A stretch of DNA of 64,000 bases. Origin: Actinomycetospora sp. NBRC 106375 (GTDB lineage: Bacteria > Actinomycetota > Actinomycetes > Mycobacteriales > Pseudonocardiaceae). Location: the NCBI RefSeq assembly GCF_030269665.1, contig NZ_BSTS01000001.1:434001-498000 (forward strand). Reading direction: 5' to 3'. The notes under the pieces were generated by a model. The model saw nothing but the letters and a program-made list of their open reading frames with translations, did no database searches and was not told where the DNA came from. Made by a program: the position numbers and the translations under genes. This document shows, in pieces, positions 20,125-28,723 of this stretch (position 1 is its first letter; the number at the start of each line of letters is the position of its first letter).

Positions 20125-21849
20125 ATGCTACGGCTCCTGATCTACCGTCCCCAGGTCATGGGCAGCTTGGTGGTGGTCGTCCTCGGCCTGCTCGCGATCG
20201 CCGGGGTGCGGGTCCTGGCCGACCGGATCGGCGTCGGGGCCCCGCTCCTGCTGGTGCTGGTCGGGGTCGGCGTCTCGGTCCTGCCCGGCGTGCCCGTCGT
20301 GGAGATCGAGCCGGAGTGGATCCTCGCCGGGATCCTGCCGCCGCTGCTGTTCTCGTCGGCGGTCGCCATGCCGTCCATGGACTTCCGGCGCGCGTTCGGG
20401 GCCGTCAGCGGCCTGTCGGTGCTGCTCGTGGTGATCTCGTCGGTGGCGATCGGGCTGGTCGCGGACCTGCTCGTGCCCGGGCTGGGTCTCGCGGGCGGCA
20501 TCGCCCTCGGGGCGATCCTGAGCCCGACCGACGCCGCGGCGACCGCGATCGTGCGCCGGGTCGGGGTGACGTCGCGGGTCACCACCGTGCTCGAGGGCGA
20601 GGGCCTGCTCAACGACGCCACGGCCCTGGTCCTCCTGCGCGCCGCGATCGCGGCCTCGGCGGCCACGGTGTCGATCGGCGGCGTCGTCGGCCGGTTCGCG
20701 CTCGCCGTCGTCGTCGCGGTCGCCATCGGGCTGGTCGTCGGGGGCCTCGGCCTGCTCGCGCGGCGCCACGTGACCGGCCCCGCCGTGAACACCCTCCTGT
20801 CCTTCGCGACGCCGTTCGTCGCGTCGATCCCGGCCGAGGAGCTCGGCGCGTCCGGCCTCGTCGCGGCGGTGACGGCCGGGCTCGTCACCGGTCACGGGGC
20901 GACGCGGTGGCTGCCGGTGCGGCACCGTCTCTCCGACACCGAGACCTGGCGGATCGTCGAGCTCGTCCTCGAGGGAACGATCTTCCTGCTCATGGGTCTC
21001 CAGCTGACCGCGGTGCTGGAGGACCTGCACCGGTCCGGCGCCGCCGGGAGCCTCGGGCTCCTCGTGGCGGCGGTCGCGCTCGTCGCGACGGTCGTCGTGC
21101 GCGCCGGGTACGTGTCCGTGCTGGTGCTGTGGCTGCGGTCGTCGGCGCGGCGCGGCTCGGACATGCAGTCGCAACTGCAGGACATGGACGCGCAGCTGCA
21201 GGCCGGGGAGGAGGTCACCATCCGCGGGCGTCCGGTGTCGCTGACGACCCCGCAGCGCATCGCCCGGTTCCAGGAGCGGGTCCGTCTCAAGATCGCCGAC
21301 ATCGACTACTTCCGGGCCGCGCCCCTCGGCCCGCGCGAGGGCGCGGTGGTCGTGTGGGCGGGCATGCGGGGCGCGGTCACCCTCGCCGCCGCCCAGACCC
21401 TGCCGATCGGCTTCCCGCAGCGCTCCCTGCTCGTCTTCGTGGCGTTCGCCGTCGCGGCCGGCTCGCTGCTCCTGCAGGGCGGGACGCTGGCCCTGCTCGT
21501 CCGGTGGGTGGCACCCGCGCCCGCCGAGGTCTCCTCCATCGCCGAGCAGGAGGCCCTCACCGAGCGCCTGACGGCCGCCAACCTCGCAGTGCTCGACCGG
21601 CACGCCGGCGAGCCGGAGGTGGCGGCCTACCGCGAGCGCCTCGCCGCGCAGGGCGGCCGGCCCGACCCCGCGACGTCCACCGACACCCGTATCCGCGTCC
21701 GCCTGGAGATGATCGAGGCGCAACGGACGGCTCTCCTGGCCGCCCGCGACGAGGGCCGGTTCACCTCCGCGGCGCTCACGGCGGCCCTCGAGAACCTCGA
21801 CGCCGAGCAGATCAGCCTCGAGCTGCGGGGCAACTCCGCCTGGACCTGA
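20125..21849 (+). CDS. Na+/H+ antiporter, CPA1/NhaP type
   Basis: A membrane protein of up to 574 residues with about a dozen hydrophobic segments between residues 10 and 475. The LSPTDAAATAIV and EGEGLLNDATALVL stretches are the core ion-binding segments of CPA1 antiporters (ND pair and EGEGLLND). WAGMRGAVTLAAA is the conserved late transmembrane motif. A cytosolic insertion of about 75 residues (near 350-420) and a C-terminal helical tail follow. It exports Na+ or K+ in exchange for protons. The ATG at 20125 is only 6 bp from the divergent PPOX start; ATG 20158 is an alternative start that leaves room for a promoter. Confidence 0.88.
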   Translation: MLRLLIYRPQVMGSLVVVVLGLLAIAGVRVLADRIGVGAPLLLVLVGVGVSVLPGVPVVEIEPEWILAGILPPLLFSSAVAMPSMDFRRAFGAVSGLSVLLVVISSVAIGLVADLLVPGLGLAGGIALGAILSPTDAAATAIVRRVGVTSRVTTVLEGEGLLNDATALVLLRAAIAASAATVSIGGVVGRFALAVVVAVAIGLVVGGLGLLARRHVTGPAVNTLLSFATPFVASIPAEELGASGLVAAVTAGLVTGHGATRWLPVRHRLSDTETWRIVELVLEGTIFLLMGLQLTAVLEDLHRSGAAGSLGLLVAAVALVATVVVRAGYVSVLVLWLRSSARRGSDMQSQLQDMDAQLQAGEEVTIRGRPVSLTTPQRIARFQERVRLKIADIDYFRAAPLGPREGAVVVWAGMRGAVTLAAAQTLPIGFPQRSLLVFVAFAVAAGSLLLQGGTLALLVRWVAPAPAEVSSIAEQEALTERLTAANLAVLDRHAGEPEVAAYRERLAAQGGRPDPATSTDTRIRVRLEMIEAQRTALLAARDEGRFTSAALTAALENLDAEQISLELRGNSAWT

Positions 21850-21870
21850 CGGGCCGCTGCTGGACGTCGG

Positions 21871-22908
21871 TCAGGGCAGCGCGACCTCGGCCCGGACGGC
21901 CGCAGGGTCGGCGGCGACCCGGCGCGCATCGGCGGTGGCGCGGTCGCGGGCCTGCACGACGGCCTTCGCCTGCTTCGCCTGCTTCCGGTCCTTGCCGTCG
22001 AGCACCAGCAGCCGGGCGGGACGGCCGGGATCCGCCGAGGCGTGGCGTCCCGGACCGACGGCCGGGAACCCCGCGACGGCCAGCGCCTCGGCGAGGTCGC
22101 GGCCCGGCCGGTCGGCCTCGACGAGCAGCTCGACCACGTCCGGGGCGGGCAGGCCGGGGACGGCGCCGGGTCCGACGTGCTCGACCCGGCGGATCCCGTC
22201 GCCGCCGGCGACCGCCACGCGCGCGGCCAGGCGGCGTCCGGTGACCTCGCGGTCCGCGGCGGGCGCCACGACCTCGGTGGGCAGCGCGACCGCGGTGCCG
22301 TACTCGACGTTCTCGGCGAACGGCACGAGGCGCTCGTGCCAGACGCGCTCGACCTGCTCGCGCAGGGCGCCCGCCACCCCGGCGTTCTCCAGCCACACGT
22401 CGGCCGCGGCGCGCCGGGCATCGTCGTCGGCCTGGGCGGCCATCCGCGCGCGGGCGTCCTCGGCGGTCATGTCCCGGGTCTCCACGAGGCGCCGGACCCG
22501 CACGTCCACCGGCGCGTCGACCACGAGCACCAGCGCGAACGCCGCACCCATCCCGTTCTCGACGAGCAGGGGGATGTCGTGGACGACCACGGCGTCGTCC
22601 TCGGCGTCGGCGACCATCTCGGCGGTCCGCGCGCCGATCCGCGGGTGCAGGATGCCGTTGAGCTTCTGGCGCTTCGCGTCGTCGCCGAAGACGATCCGGC
22701 CGAGCGCCGGGCGGTCGAGCGCCCCGTCCGCGTCCAGCACGTCCTCGCCGAACGCCGCGACGACCTCCGCCAGGCCCTCGGTGCCGGGTTCGACCACCTC
22801 GCGGGCGATCCGGTCGGCGTCGATCACCACCGCGCCCAGTTCGGTCAGCGTCGCCGCGACCGTCGACTTCCCCGCCCCGATCCCTCCGGTGAGCCCGAGC
22901 CTCAGCAC
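21871..22908 (-). CDS. coaE: Dephospho-CoA kinase with shortened C-terminal UPF0157/GrpB-like domain
   Basis: A 345-residue protein. Residues 1-200 form the P-loop kinase that phosphorylates dephospho-CoA in the last step of CoA synthesis: GGIGAGKS at 8-15, DADRIAREVV, and VVVHDIPLLVENG. Residues about 220-345 match the start of a UPF0157/GrpB-like domain (RRVEHVGPGAVPGLPAPDVVEL), a fusion common in actinobacterial CoaE. This copy is shorter than the usual 400 or so residues, and the conserved GST of the domain reads GPG. The C-terminus is rich in Lys, Gln and Ala. The kinase part looks active; the appended domain looks degenerate. Confidence 0.93.
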   Translation of the reverse strand: MLRLGLTGGIGAGKSTVAATLTELGAVVIDADRIAREVVEPGTEGLAEVVAAFGEDVLDADGALDRPALGRIVFGDDAKRQKLNGILHPRIGARTAEMVADAEDDAVVVHDIPLLVENGMGAAFALVLVVDAPVDVRVRRLVETRDMTAEDARARMAAQADDDARRAAADVWLENAGVAGALREQVERVWHERLVPFAENVEYGTAVALPTEVVAPAADREVTGRRLAARVAVAGGDGIRRVEHVGPGAVPGLPAPDVVELLVEADRPGRDLAEALAVAGFPAVGPGRHASADPGRPARLLVLDGKDRKQAKQAKAVVQARDRATADARRVAADPAAVRAEVALP

Positions 22909-23055
22909 GCCCGCAGTCTGCCCGAGGGGGCGGGGTGCTCACTCGACCCGGGGTCGAGACTCGCCCACGCGAACCACTCGTGTCCCTGCTGTCACATCGC
23001 TATGGTGGCGCCTCACGTGCACCACACGACCCGCTCACGACCCCGAGGAGCTCGC

Positions 23056-23250
23056 GTGTTCCTGTCACGCCGCCCCCGCGGCCGGCACCGCCTCGGCGCT
23101 CCCGGTCTGGTCTGGTGCCGCGCCCTCCCCCAGGTCGCCGCGGCCCTGTCCGTGCCCCACATCGCCCGCCGCGGGCTCGTGGAGCGCTTCCTCGCGGGGC
23201 CGCGTCACCTGCGCCCGGCGCTCGTGACGCCGCCGCCCGCCTTCGGCTGA
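23056..23250 (+). CDS. Possible small Arg-rich protein
   Basis: A 64-codon frame with a GTG start preceded at 7 bases by GAGGAG, encoding an Arg/Pro/Ala-rich peptide (MFLSRRPRGRHRLG ... PPPAFG). There is no recognised domain. Support is the good ribosome-binding site and a position in otherwise gene-free DNA between coaE and rpsA. High GC produces spurious frames, so this is tentative. Confidence 0.3.
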   Translation: MFLSRRPRGRHRLGAPGLVWCRALPQVAAALSVPHIARRGLVERFLAGPRHLRPALVTPPPAFG

Positions 23251-23424
23251 GTCCCGGCGCCTGCCGGCGCTCACGTCCGAGACATCGCATGATCAGGGGC
23301 GACGTCATGCACCCTGTCGCGCCTCGCCAGGTGTCTGACGCGCTCGTGATCTCCCTCCGGGGTGTGCTCCGCCGCTGGCGTGCCCTCGCGTCCCCGGGGT
23401 GCGCGGCGAGGGCGTCACCCTGCT

Positions 23425-23668
23425 GCGGGGTGGAGCGAGCGCGTCCCTCGCTGCGTCGGGCGCACCGAAGGCGCCCTTCGGTCCGCGGCGGCCCCGTGGT
23501 CTCGCCGCGGCGGCGGGGTGGAGCGAGGGCGTCCCTCGCTGCGTCCAGCGCACCCAGGGCGCCCCTCGGTCCGCGGCAGCCCCGTGGTCCCCTCGCTGCG
23601 GGGTGGAGCGAGGGCGTCCCTCGCTGCGTCCAGCGCACCCAGGGCGTCCCTCGGTCCGCGCCCGACGC
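23425..23668. repeat. Three imperfect tandem copies of an ~85-bp unit with internal hairpins
   Basis: Copies start at 23425, 23513 and 23598 (periods 88 and 85 bp), each opening GCGGGGTGGAGCGAG. Each contains a short palindrome such as GCGAGGGCGTCCCTCGC and a second one (ACCGAAGGCGCCCTTCGGT in copy 1; one-mismatch versions in copies 2 and 3). The surrounding gap 23251-23916 has no supported gene. Frames are open on both strands only because of base composition. Confidence 0.75.
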
Positions 23669-23916
23669 CAGCCGCACGATGAGGCGCGGCAGACGCGCGC
23701 GCCCCGTCCGCCACACGAGAAGCACGTTGCGAAGCTCACGAGCCCTGTCGATCATGCGCAACGTGCCACTCGCGGCAACCGCCGGGACCCCGGCGCGCCC
23801 CGGCACACACCGGACCCCGTGATCAACGGGGACTTCAGACGCGTACAAGCAGCGAACATCCCATTGAGCACGCCGATAGGGCGTTCGCTGCGACACCACG
23901 CCCACCCCGCACACGA

Positions 23917-23954
23917 CGACGGGCCCCCACCCCGCGAGGGGTGAGGGCCCGTCG
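23917..23954 (-). terminator. rpsA terminator with GCGA tetraloop
   Basis: A 17-bp stem (23917-23933 with 23938-23954) with a single C-A mismatch and a GCGA loop (GNRA type). It lies 25 bases past the rpsA stop codon in the direction of transcription. No T-run follows. Confidence 0.85.
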
Positions 23955-23978
23955 GTCGAGCTCAGACGCGGCGGAGGA

Positions 23979-25499
23979 TCAGCCGCCCGACAGCTTCTCG
24001 CGGAGCGCCGCGAGCTGGGCGTCGCTGGCCAGCGCGCCGCCGCCGGACTGGGACGGCGGGCCCTGGCCCGGGTCCTCGTCGTCGCGCTCCTCGGCCGACT
24101 CGCCACCGTCCGACGGCCCGCCCGAGGAGTAGTTGGCCGGCGCCGCCTCGGCGGCCTCGGCCTCCTGCTCCTGGGTGCGCTGCAGCTGGGCGATGTGCTG
24201 CTCGTAGCGGGCGTAGGCCGCCTGGTACTGGCGCTCCCACTCCTCGCGCTGCGACTCGTACCCCTCGCGCCACTCGCCGGTGTCCGGGTCGAAGCCCTCG
24301 GGGTAGATGTAGTTGCCGGCGTCGTCGTACTCGGCGGCCATGCCGTAGAGCGCCGGGTCGAACTCGGTCTCCGGCGTCATGCCCTCGTTCGCCTGCTTGA
24401 GCGAGAGGGAGATGCGGCGACGGTCGAGGTCGATGTCGATGACCTTGACCATGACGTCGTTGCCGACCTGGACGACCTGCTCCGGCACCTCGACGTGGCG
24501 CTCGGCCAGCTCCGAGATGTGGACCAGGCCCTCGATGCCCTCGTCGACGCGGACGAACGCACCGAACGGCACGAGCTTCGTGACCTTGCCGGGCACGATC
24601 TGGCCGATCTGGTGGGTGCGGGCGAACTGACGCCAGGGGTCCTCCTGCGTCGCCTTGAGCGACAGGGAGACCCGCTCGCGGTCGAGGTCGACGTCGAGGA
24701 CCTCGACCTTGACCTCCTGGCCCACCTCGACGACCTCGGACGGGTGGTCGATGTGCTTCCAGGACAGCTCGGAGACGTGGACCAGACCGTCGACACCGCC
24801 GAGGTCGACGAACGCACCGAAGTTGACGATCGACGAGACCTGGCCGGACCGGATCTGGCCCTTGGCGAGCTGGTTGAGGAACTCGCTGCGCACCGCCGAC
24901 TGGGTCTGCTCCAGCCACGCACGGCGGGAGAGGACGACGTTGTTGCGGTTCTTGTCCAGCTCGATGATCTTGGCCTCGATCTCCTTGCCCACGTAGGGCT
25001 GGAGGTCGCGGACGCGGCGCATCTCGACCAGCGAGGCCGGGAGGAAGCCGCGCAGGCCGATGTCGAGGATGAGGCCGCCCTTGACGACCTCGATGACGGT
25101 GCCCTTGACGGGCTCGTCGTTGTCCTTGAGCTGCTCGATCGTGCCCCAGGCGCGCTCGTACTGCGCGCGCTTCTTGGACAGGATCAGCCGGCCCTCCTTG
25201 TCCTCCTTCTGGAGGACGAGGGCTTCGACCTCGTCGCCGACGGCGACGACCTCGTTGGGATCGACATCGTGCTTGATGGACAGCTCACGCGAGGGGATGA
25301 CGCCCTCGGTCTTGTAGCCGATGTCGAGGAGGACCTCGTCCCGGTCGACCTTCACGATGGTGCCTTCGACGATGTCGCCATCGTTGAAGTACTTGATCGT
25401 CTGGTCGATGGCGGCGAGGAAGTCCTCTTCCGACCCGATGTCGTTCACAGCCACCTGGGGGCTGGTCGTCGTCGGGGCGGTGTGGGTGTCGATGGACAT
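23979..25499 (-). CDS. rpsA: 30S ribosomal protein S1
   Basis: A 506-residue S1 with four OB-fold S1 domains at about residues 38-105, 125-190, 212-282 and 297-370. Recurrent motifs include GTIVKVDRDEVLLDIGYKTE, GFLPASLVE, NFGAFVDLGGVDGLVHVSEL and PFGAFVRVDEGIEGLVHISE. It binds mRNA on the 30S subunit and aids initiation. Domains 3 and 4 are the most conserved. After residue 375 comes a tail of about 130 residues rich in Glu, Gln, Tyr and Asp, ending SDAQLAALREKLSGG; this end resembles the C-terminus of mycobacterial RpsA. Promoter and terminator are both visible, so it is probably monocistronic. Confidence 0.98.
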   Translation of the reverse strand: MSIDTHTAPTTTSPQVAVNDIGSEEDFLAAIDQTIKYFNDGDIVEGTIVKVDRDEVLLDIGYKTEGVIPSRELSIKHDVDPNEVVAVGDEVEALVLQKEDKEGRLILSKKRAQYERAWGTIEQLKDNDEPVKGTVIEVVKGGLILDIGLRGFLPASLVEMRRVRDLQPYVGKEIEAKIIELDKNRNNVVLSRRAWLEQTQSAVRSEFLNQLAKGQIRSGQVSSIVNFGAFVDLGGVDGLVHVSELSWKHIDHPSEVVEVGQEVKVEVLDVDLDRERVSLSLKATQEDPWRQFARTHQIGQIVPGKVTKLVPFGAFVRVDEGIEGLVHISELAERHVEVPEQVVQVGNDVMVKVIDIDLDRRRISLSLKQANEGMTPETEFDPALYGMAAEYDDAGNYIYPEGFDPDTGEWREGYESQREEWERQYQAAYARYEQHIAQLQRTQEQEAEAAEAAPANYSSGGPSDGGESAEERDDEDPGQGPPSQSGGGALASDAQLAALREKLSGG

Positions 25500-25677
25500 A
25501 CGGTGGACGGCTCCGGGAACATGGTCAGATCGAGCAGGCAGGGACACCACGGCAGGGCGCCGTCGACCTGACGCGAGCACCGCTGGACCCGGCGAACGCT
25601 GAGGTGGAGACGAGACCCGCCGCCACCGCCGGAGAGCGGGACGCGGACAGGGCGAGACACCACTGACGTGGACCTTC

Positions 25678-25707
25678 ATCGTAACCGCGTCCGACACGGA
25701 CCGGCAA
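25678..25707 (-). promoter_or_regulatory. rpsA: Candidate rpsA promoter
   Basis: Minus-strand -35 TTGCCG (25707-25702) and -10 TACGAT (25683-25678) are separated by 18 bp. This implies an rpsA leader of about 170 nt, long enough for the translational feedback known for ribosomal-protein genes. The 385-bp gap 25500-25884 otherwise holds no gene; it must also carry the promoter of the divergent methyltransferase. Confidence 0.5.
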
Positions 25708-25884
25708 TCGGGTCGCCCCCCAGCAGAACCCGGCGTGTCGCAGGCGGTTCCCACGGCGTGTCGCCTGCTCCCTGCGCGGAGGGGTGACACGACCCCGATC
25801 ATCGCCGACCAGCGGCGACGATCTCCGCCGTGACCGGCGACGACGGCGGGGGTGTCCTCCGTCCGGGCGTGTCAGGATGCCCCG

Positions 25885-26778
25885 GTGTCGACCCCTCCCC
25901 CGCCCGCGGACGCGGCCGGGAGCGCCCGGAAGGCGTCCGCGGAGGAGGTCCTGGGTGCCGCCGGGATCACCCGCCGCGCGGTCGGGCCCGCCGAGTCGAG
26001 CGCCGCCAGCCGCGCCTGGTGGGACGCCGACGCCGACGACTACCAGGCCGAGCACGGCGCCTTCCTCGGCGACGCGGACTTCGTGTGGTGCCCCGAGCGC
26101 CTGCGCGAGGCGGACGCCCACCTGCTGGGCGACCCGGCCGGGCTGCGCGGCCGGACGGTCCTCGAGGTGGGCTGTGGCGCCGCGTCGTGCGGTCGCTGGC
26201 TCGTCCGCGCCGGCGCGCGGGTCGTCGGGCTCGACCTCTCCGCGGGCATGCTGCGCCAGGCCCGCGCCGCCGACCGGCGCACCGGCACCGCGGTGCCGCT
26301 CGTGCAGGCCGACGCCGGGGCGGTCCCGCTGCGCGACGGGTGCGTCGACGCGGCGTTCTCCGCGTTCGGCGCGGTGCCGTTCGTCGCGGACGCGCGGGCC
26401 GTCATGCGCGAGGTCGCGCGGGTGCTGCGGCCCGGCGCACCGTGGGTGTTCGCCGTCAACCACCCCGTGCGCTGGATGTTCCCGGACGACCCGGGCCCCG
26501 ACGGCCTGACCGTCTCCCAGTCGTACTTCGATCGCACGCCCTACGCCGAGGTCGACGAGGCGGGCCGCGTCGTCTACGTGGAGCACCACCGCACGATCTC
26601 CGACCGGGTGGCCGACGTCGTCGGTGCCGGGCTCGTGCTCGAGGGGATCGTCGAGCCCGCGTGGCCCGACGACCTCGACGAGGTGTGGGGCCAGTGGTCA
26701 CCGCTGCGGGGCGCGCTCTTCCCCGGCACGGCGATCTTCTGCTGCCGGCGTCCGGTCACGACCGGGGCGCCGCCGTGA
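25885..26778 (+). CDS. Class I SAM-dependent methyltransferase
   Basis: A 297-residue methyltransferase. Motif I VLEVGCGAASCGRWL lies near residue 90, followed by RVVGLDLSAGMLRQA (motif post I), PLVQADAGAVPLRDG (motif II) and VLRPGAPWVFAVNHP. The Rossmann-fold Methyltransf_11 pattern is complete. GTG start at 25885. It is divergent from rpsA and coupled to the acetyltransferase gene by a 4-base GTGA overlap (26775-26778). The substrate is unknown; the partner acetyltransferase suggests joint modification of a shared target, but this is speculative. Confidence 0.88.
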   Translation: MSTPPPPADAAGSARKASAEEVLGAAGITRRAVGPAESSAASRAWWDADADDYQAEHGAFLGDADFVWCPERLREADAHLLGDPAGLRGRTVLEVGCGAASCGRWLVRAGARVVGLDLSAGMLRQARAADRRTGTAVPLVQADAGAVPLRDGCVDAAFSAFGAVPFVADARAVMREVARVLRPGAPWVFAVNHPVRWMFPDDPGPDGLTVSQSYFDRTPYAEVDEAGRVVYVEHHRTISDRVADVVGAGLVLEGIVEPAWPDDLDEVWGQWSPLRGALFPGTAIFCCRRPVTTGAPP

Positions 26779-27752
26779 TCGGCCGGCCGCGGGCGACACC
26801 CTCGGGACGCGCGCCCGAGGTCGTGCTCTCCGACCTCCTGCACGAGCAGCACGCCCGATTCGCCGAGCTCGACCCGGGGCTGCCGGCCGCGATGCCGCCC
26901 CCACCCGGCGAGGTGATCGTGGTCGCCGACGACACCGCCGGTGAGGCGGCCGGCGTCCTGACCCACCACAGCTGGCCGCCGGGCAGCTCGCCGCTGCTCT
27001 GGTCGGCGGCCGAGGTCACCGAGCTCCACCCCGTCCTCGGCAGCGCCGGGCGCGCCGGCGCGGACGGCCTGGTCGCCGAGTGGCGCCGCCGGATCCCCGG
27101 CCGGGTGCGGCAGGCCGCCGACTCGGCCGCGGTCGTCACGTGGCCGAGTCGCGACGTCGTCGCCGCCCGCGCCTTCCTCGACCACGGTCTGGTGCCGCTG
27201 GCCGTGCTCGCGGTCCGCCCCGCCGGCCCTCCGCCCGGCCCCCCGTCGCACGACCCCTCCCTGGTCGTCCGCCGCGCCCGGGAGGACGACCTCGCGGCGT
27301 GCCTCGAGCTCGCCATGCACGAGATCGCGTACTCCAGCGCCGTCGGCGGCAGCGTCCTGCGCCCCGACGCCAAGGCGGTCAAGCGCGCGGCCCTGCGCGA
27401 GCGCTTCGCCCGCGACGAGCCGATCCACCTCGCCGAGCGCGACGGGCGGGCGGTCGGCCTCCTCGAGTGCGGGCTCACCGACGTCACCACGGGCTCGTGG
27501 CTCGCGGGCCTGCTGCCGACCGGGCGGTGGGGCTACGTCAACTGCGCGTCGGTGCTGCCGGGACGGCGCGGCAACGGGGTGGGCCACGCCCTCGTCACGG
27601 CCGCGCTGCCGGGCCTCGAACCGCCGGGCGCGCGCGGCACCTACCTCTACTACAACCCGCCGAACCCGCTCTCCTCGGTGTTCTGGCCACGGCACGGCTA
27701 CCGCCCGCTGTGGACGCTGTGGGAGGTCCGGCCCGCGTCCGCGCTGCGCTGA
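26775..27752 (+). CDS. GNAT N-acetyltransferase, two-domain form
   Basis: A 325-residue protein. The C-terminal half carries a GNAT domain: LVVRRAREDDLAACLELAMHE at the start and SVLPGRRGNGVGHALVTAALP as the acetyl-CoA-binding motif A (RRGNGVG), then YLYYNPPNPLSSVFWPRHGY. The N-terminal half may be a degenerate second GNAT fold. GTG start overlapping the methyltransferase stop. It converges on the conservon operon with a 7-base gap. Likely co-expressed with the methyltransferase; substrate unknown. Confidence 0.8.
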   Translation: MIGRPRATPSGRAPEVVLSDLLHEQHARFAELDPGLPAAMPPPPGEVIVVADDTAGEAAGVLTHHSWPPGSSPLLWSAAEVTELHPVLGSAGRAGADGLVAEWRRRIPGRVRQAADSAAVVTWPSRDVVAARAFLDHGLVPLAVLAVRPAGPPPGPPSHDPSLVVRRAREDDLAACLELAMHEIAYSSAVGGSVLRPDAKAVKRAALRERFARDEPIHLAERDGRAVGLLECGLTDVTTGSWLAGLLPTGRWGYVNCASVLPGRRGNGVGHALVTAALPGLEPPGARGTYLYYNPPNPLSSVFWPRHGYRPLWTLWEVRPASALR

Positions 27753-27759
27753 CGTGCGC

Positions 27760-28362
27760 TCACGCGCTGCGCGCCAGCGCGTGCTCCACCAGGACGATCA
27801 GCGCGGCGGTGCACGAGGCGTCGTCGCGGGCGTCGACGTGCACGATCGGGCAGCCCGGCGGCACGGCCAGCGCCTCGCGCACGATGTCGTCGTCGACGCC
27901 CTCGGTGCCCGGGAACCCGTTGAGCGCCACCACGAAGGGCACGCCGCGGTTCTCGAAGTAGTCGATGGCGGCGAAGCAGTCGTCGATGCGGCGCAGGTCG
28001 ACGAGGACGACCGCCCCGACCGCGCCGCGCACGAGCTCGTCCCACATGAACCAGAACCGCGACTGGCCCGGCGTCCCGAACAGGTAGAGCACCAGCGCGT
28101 CGTCGATCGTGACCCGGCCGAAGTCCATGGCCACCGTGGTCGTCGTCTTCTCCGGGACGATGCTCACGTCGTCGACGCCGTCGGACAGGCTCGTCATCTG
28201 CTGCTCGGTGGACAGCGGCGGGATCTCCGAGAGCGCCCCGACCAATGTCGTCTTCCCGACGCCGAACCCGCCCGCGACCAGGATCTTCAGCGGGAGCAGG
28301 TCACGCTCGGGGACGACCCGGGTGGCCGCTCCACCGGCCCGGTCATCGTGCACGGAGTCCAT
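27760..28362 (-). CDS. cvnD: Conservon GTPase-like protein CvnD
   Basis: A 200-residue Ras-like ATP/GTP-binding protein, the last gene of the conservon. P-loop GGFGVGKTT is at 31-39, a TTTTVAMDFG switch follows near 74-82, and GTPGQ (96-100) is the G3 box. ALNGFPG near 147-152 stands where GTPases have NKxD. In Streptomyces, CvnD associates at the membrane with CvnA-C in a complex thought to resemble eukaryotic G-protein-coupled signalling. The chosen ATG at 28362 lies inside the end of cvnC (20-base overlap). Confidence 0.93.
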   Translation of the reverse strand: MDSVHDDRAGGAATRVVPERDLLPLKILVAGGFGVGKTTLVGALSEIPPLSTEQQMTSLSDGVDDVSIVPEKTTTTVAMDFGRVTIDDALVLYLFGTPGQSRFWFMWDELVRGAVGAVVLVDLRRIDDCFAAIDYFENRGVPFVVALNGFPGTEGVDDDIVREALAVPPGCPIVHVDARDDASCTAALIVLVEHALARSA

Positions 28363-28723
28363 CGAGCAGCCTCTCCAGGAGTTCACGCCGGGGGCGACCG
28401 TCGGTCCCGACGAGCGGCAGGTGGATGGCGAGGTGGTCCTCGGCGGCGAGATCGCTGACGAGGACCCGGGCGACGCCGATCGGGACCCCCAGCAGCGCGC
28501 CGATCTCGGCGAGCGACTGCGGCTCCCGGCTGGCCTCGACGATCGCCCGGGACTCGGGCGACAGGGTCGCGGCCGCGGCGACGCCGAGCTCGGTCGCGGT
28601 GACGAGTGCCTCGATGGGCATGTCCGTCCCCGCGGCCGAGCGCGTGCGGCCCGCGGTGAAGGCGTAGTTGGGGACGACCCGCCCGCCGTCGGTCTGCGGA
28701 CGCTGGCGGCGGTCCACGGTCAC
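28343..28723 (-). CDS. cvnC: Conservon DUF742 protein CvnC
   Basis: A 126-residue DUF742 protein, predicted to be a winged-helix-like adaptor. Typical features are RVVPNYAFTAGRTRS near the N-terminus, LSPESRAIVEASREPQSLAEI in the middle and IGVARVLVSDLAAEDHLAIH near the C-terminus. The GTG start overlaps the cvnB stop by 4 bases and the end overlaps cvnD by 20 bases, so the cassette is tightly coupled. It is thought to bridge the Roadblock protein and the GTPase. Confidence 0.93.
   Translation of the reverse strand: MTVDRRQRPQTDGGRVVPNYAFTAGRTRSAAGTDMPIEALVTATELGVAAAATLSPESRAIVEASREPQSLAEIGALLGVPIGVARVLVSDLAAEDHLAIHLPLVGTDGRPRRELLERLLDGLRAR

Noticed and set aside
22935-24106. Long open frames on both strands across the repeat region
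   Set aside because: They arise from 74% GC and the tandem repeat. No domain, no consistent ribosome-binding site and a mirrored frame on the other strand, so only the 64-codon frame with GAGGAG is listed tentatively.
25500-25884. Possible riboswitch in the rpsA leader
   Set aside because: I found a promoter and a long leader but no recognisable conserved core; ribosomal autoregulation is enough to explain a leader.
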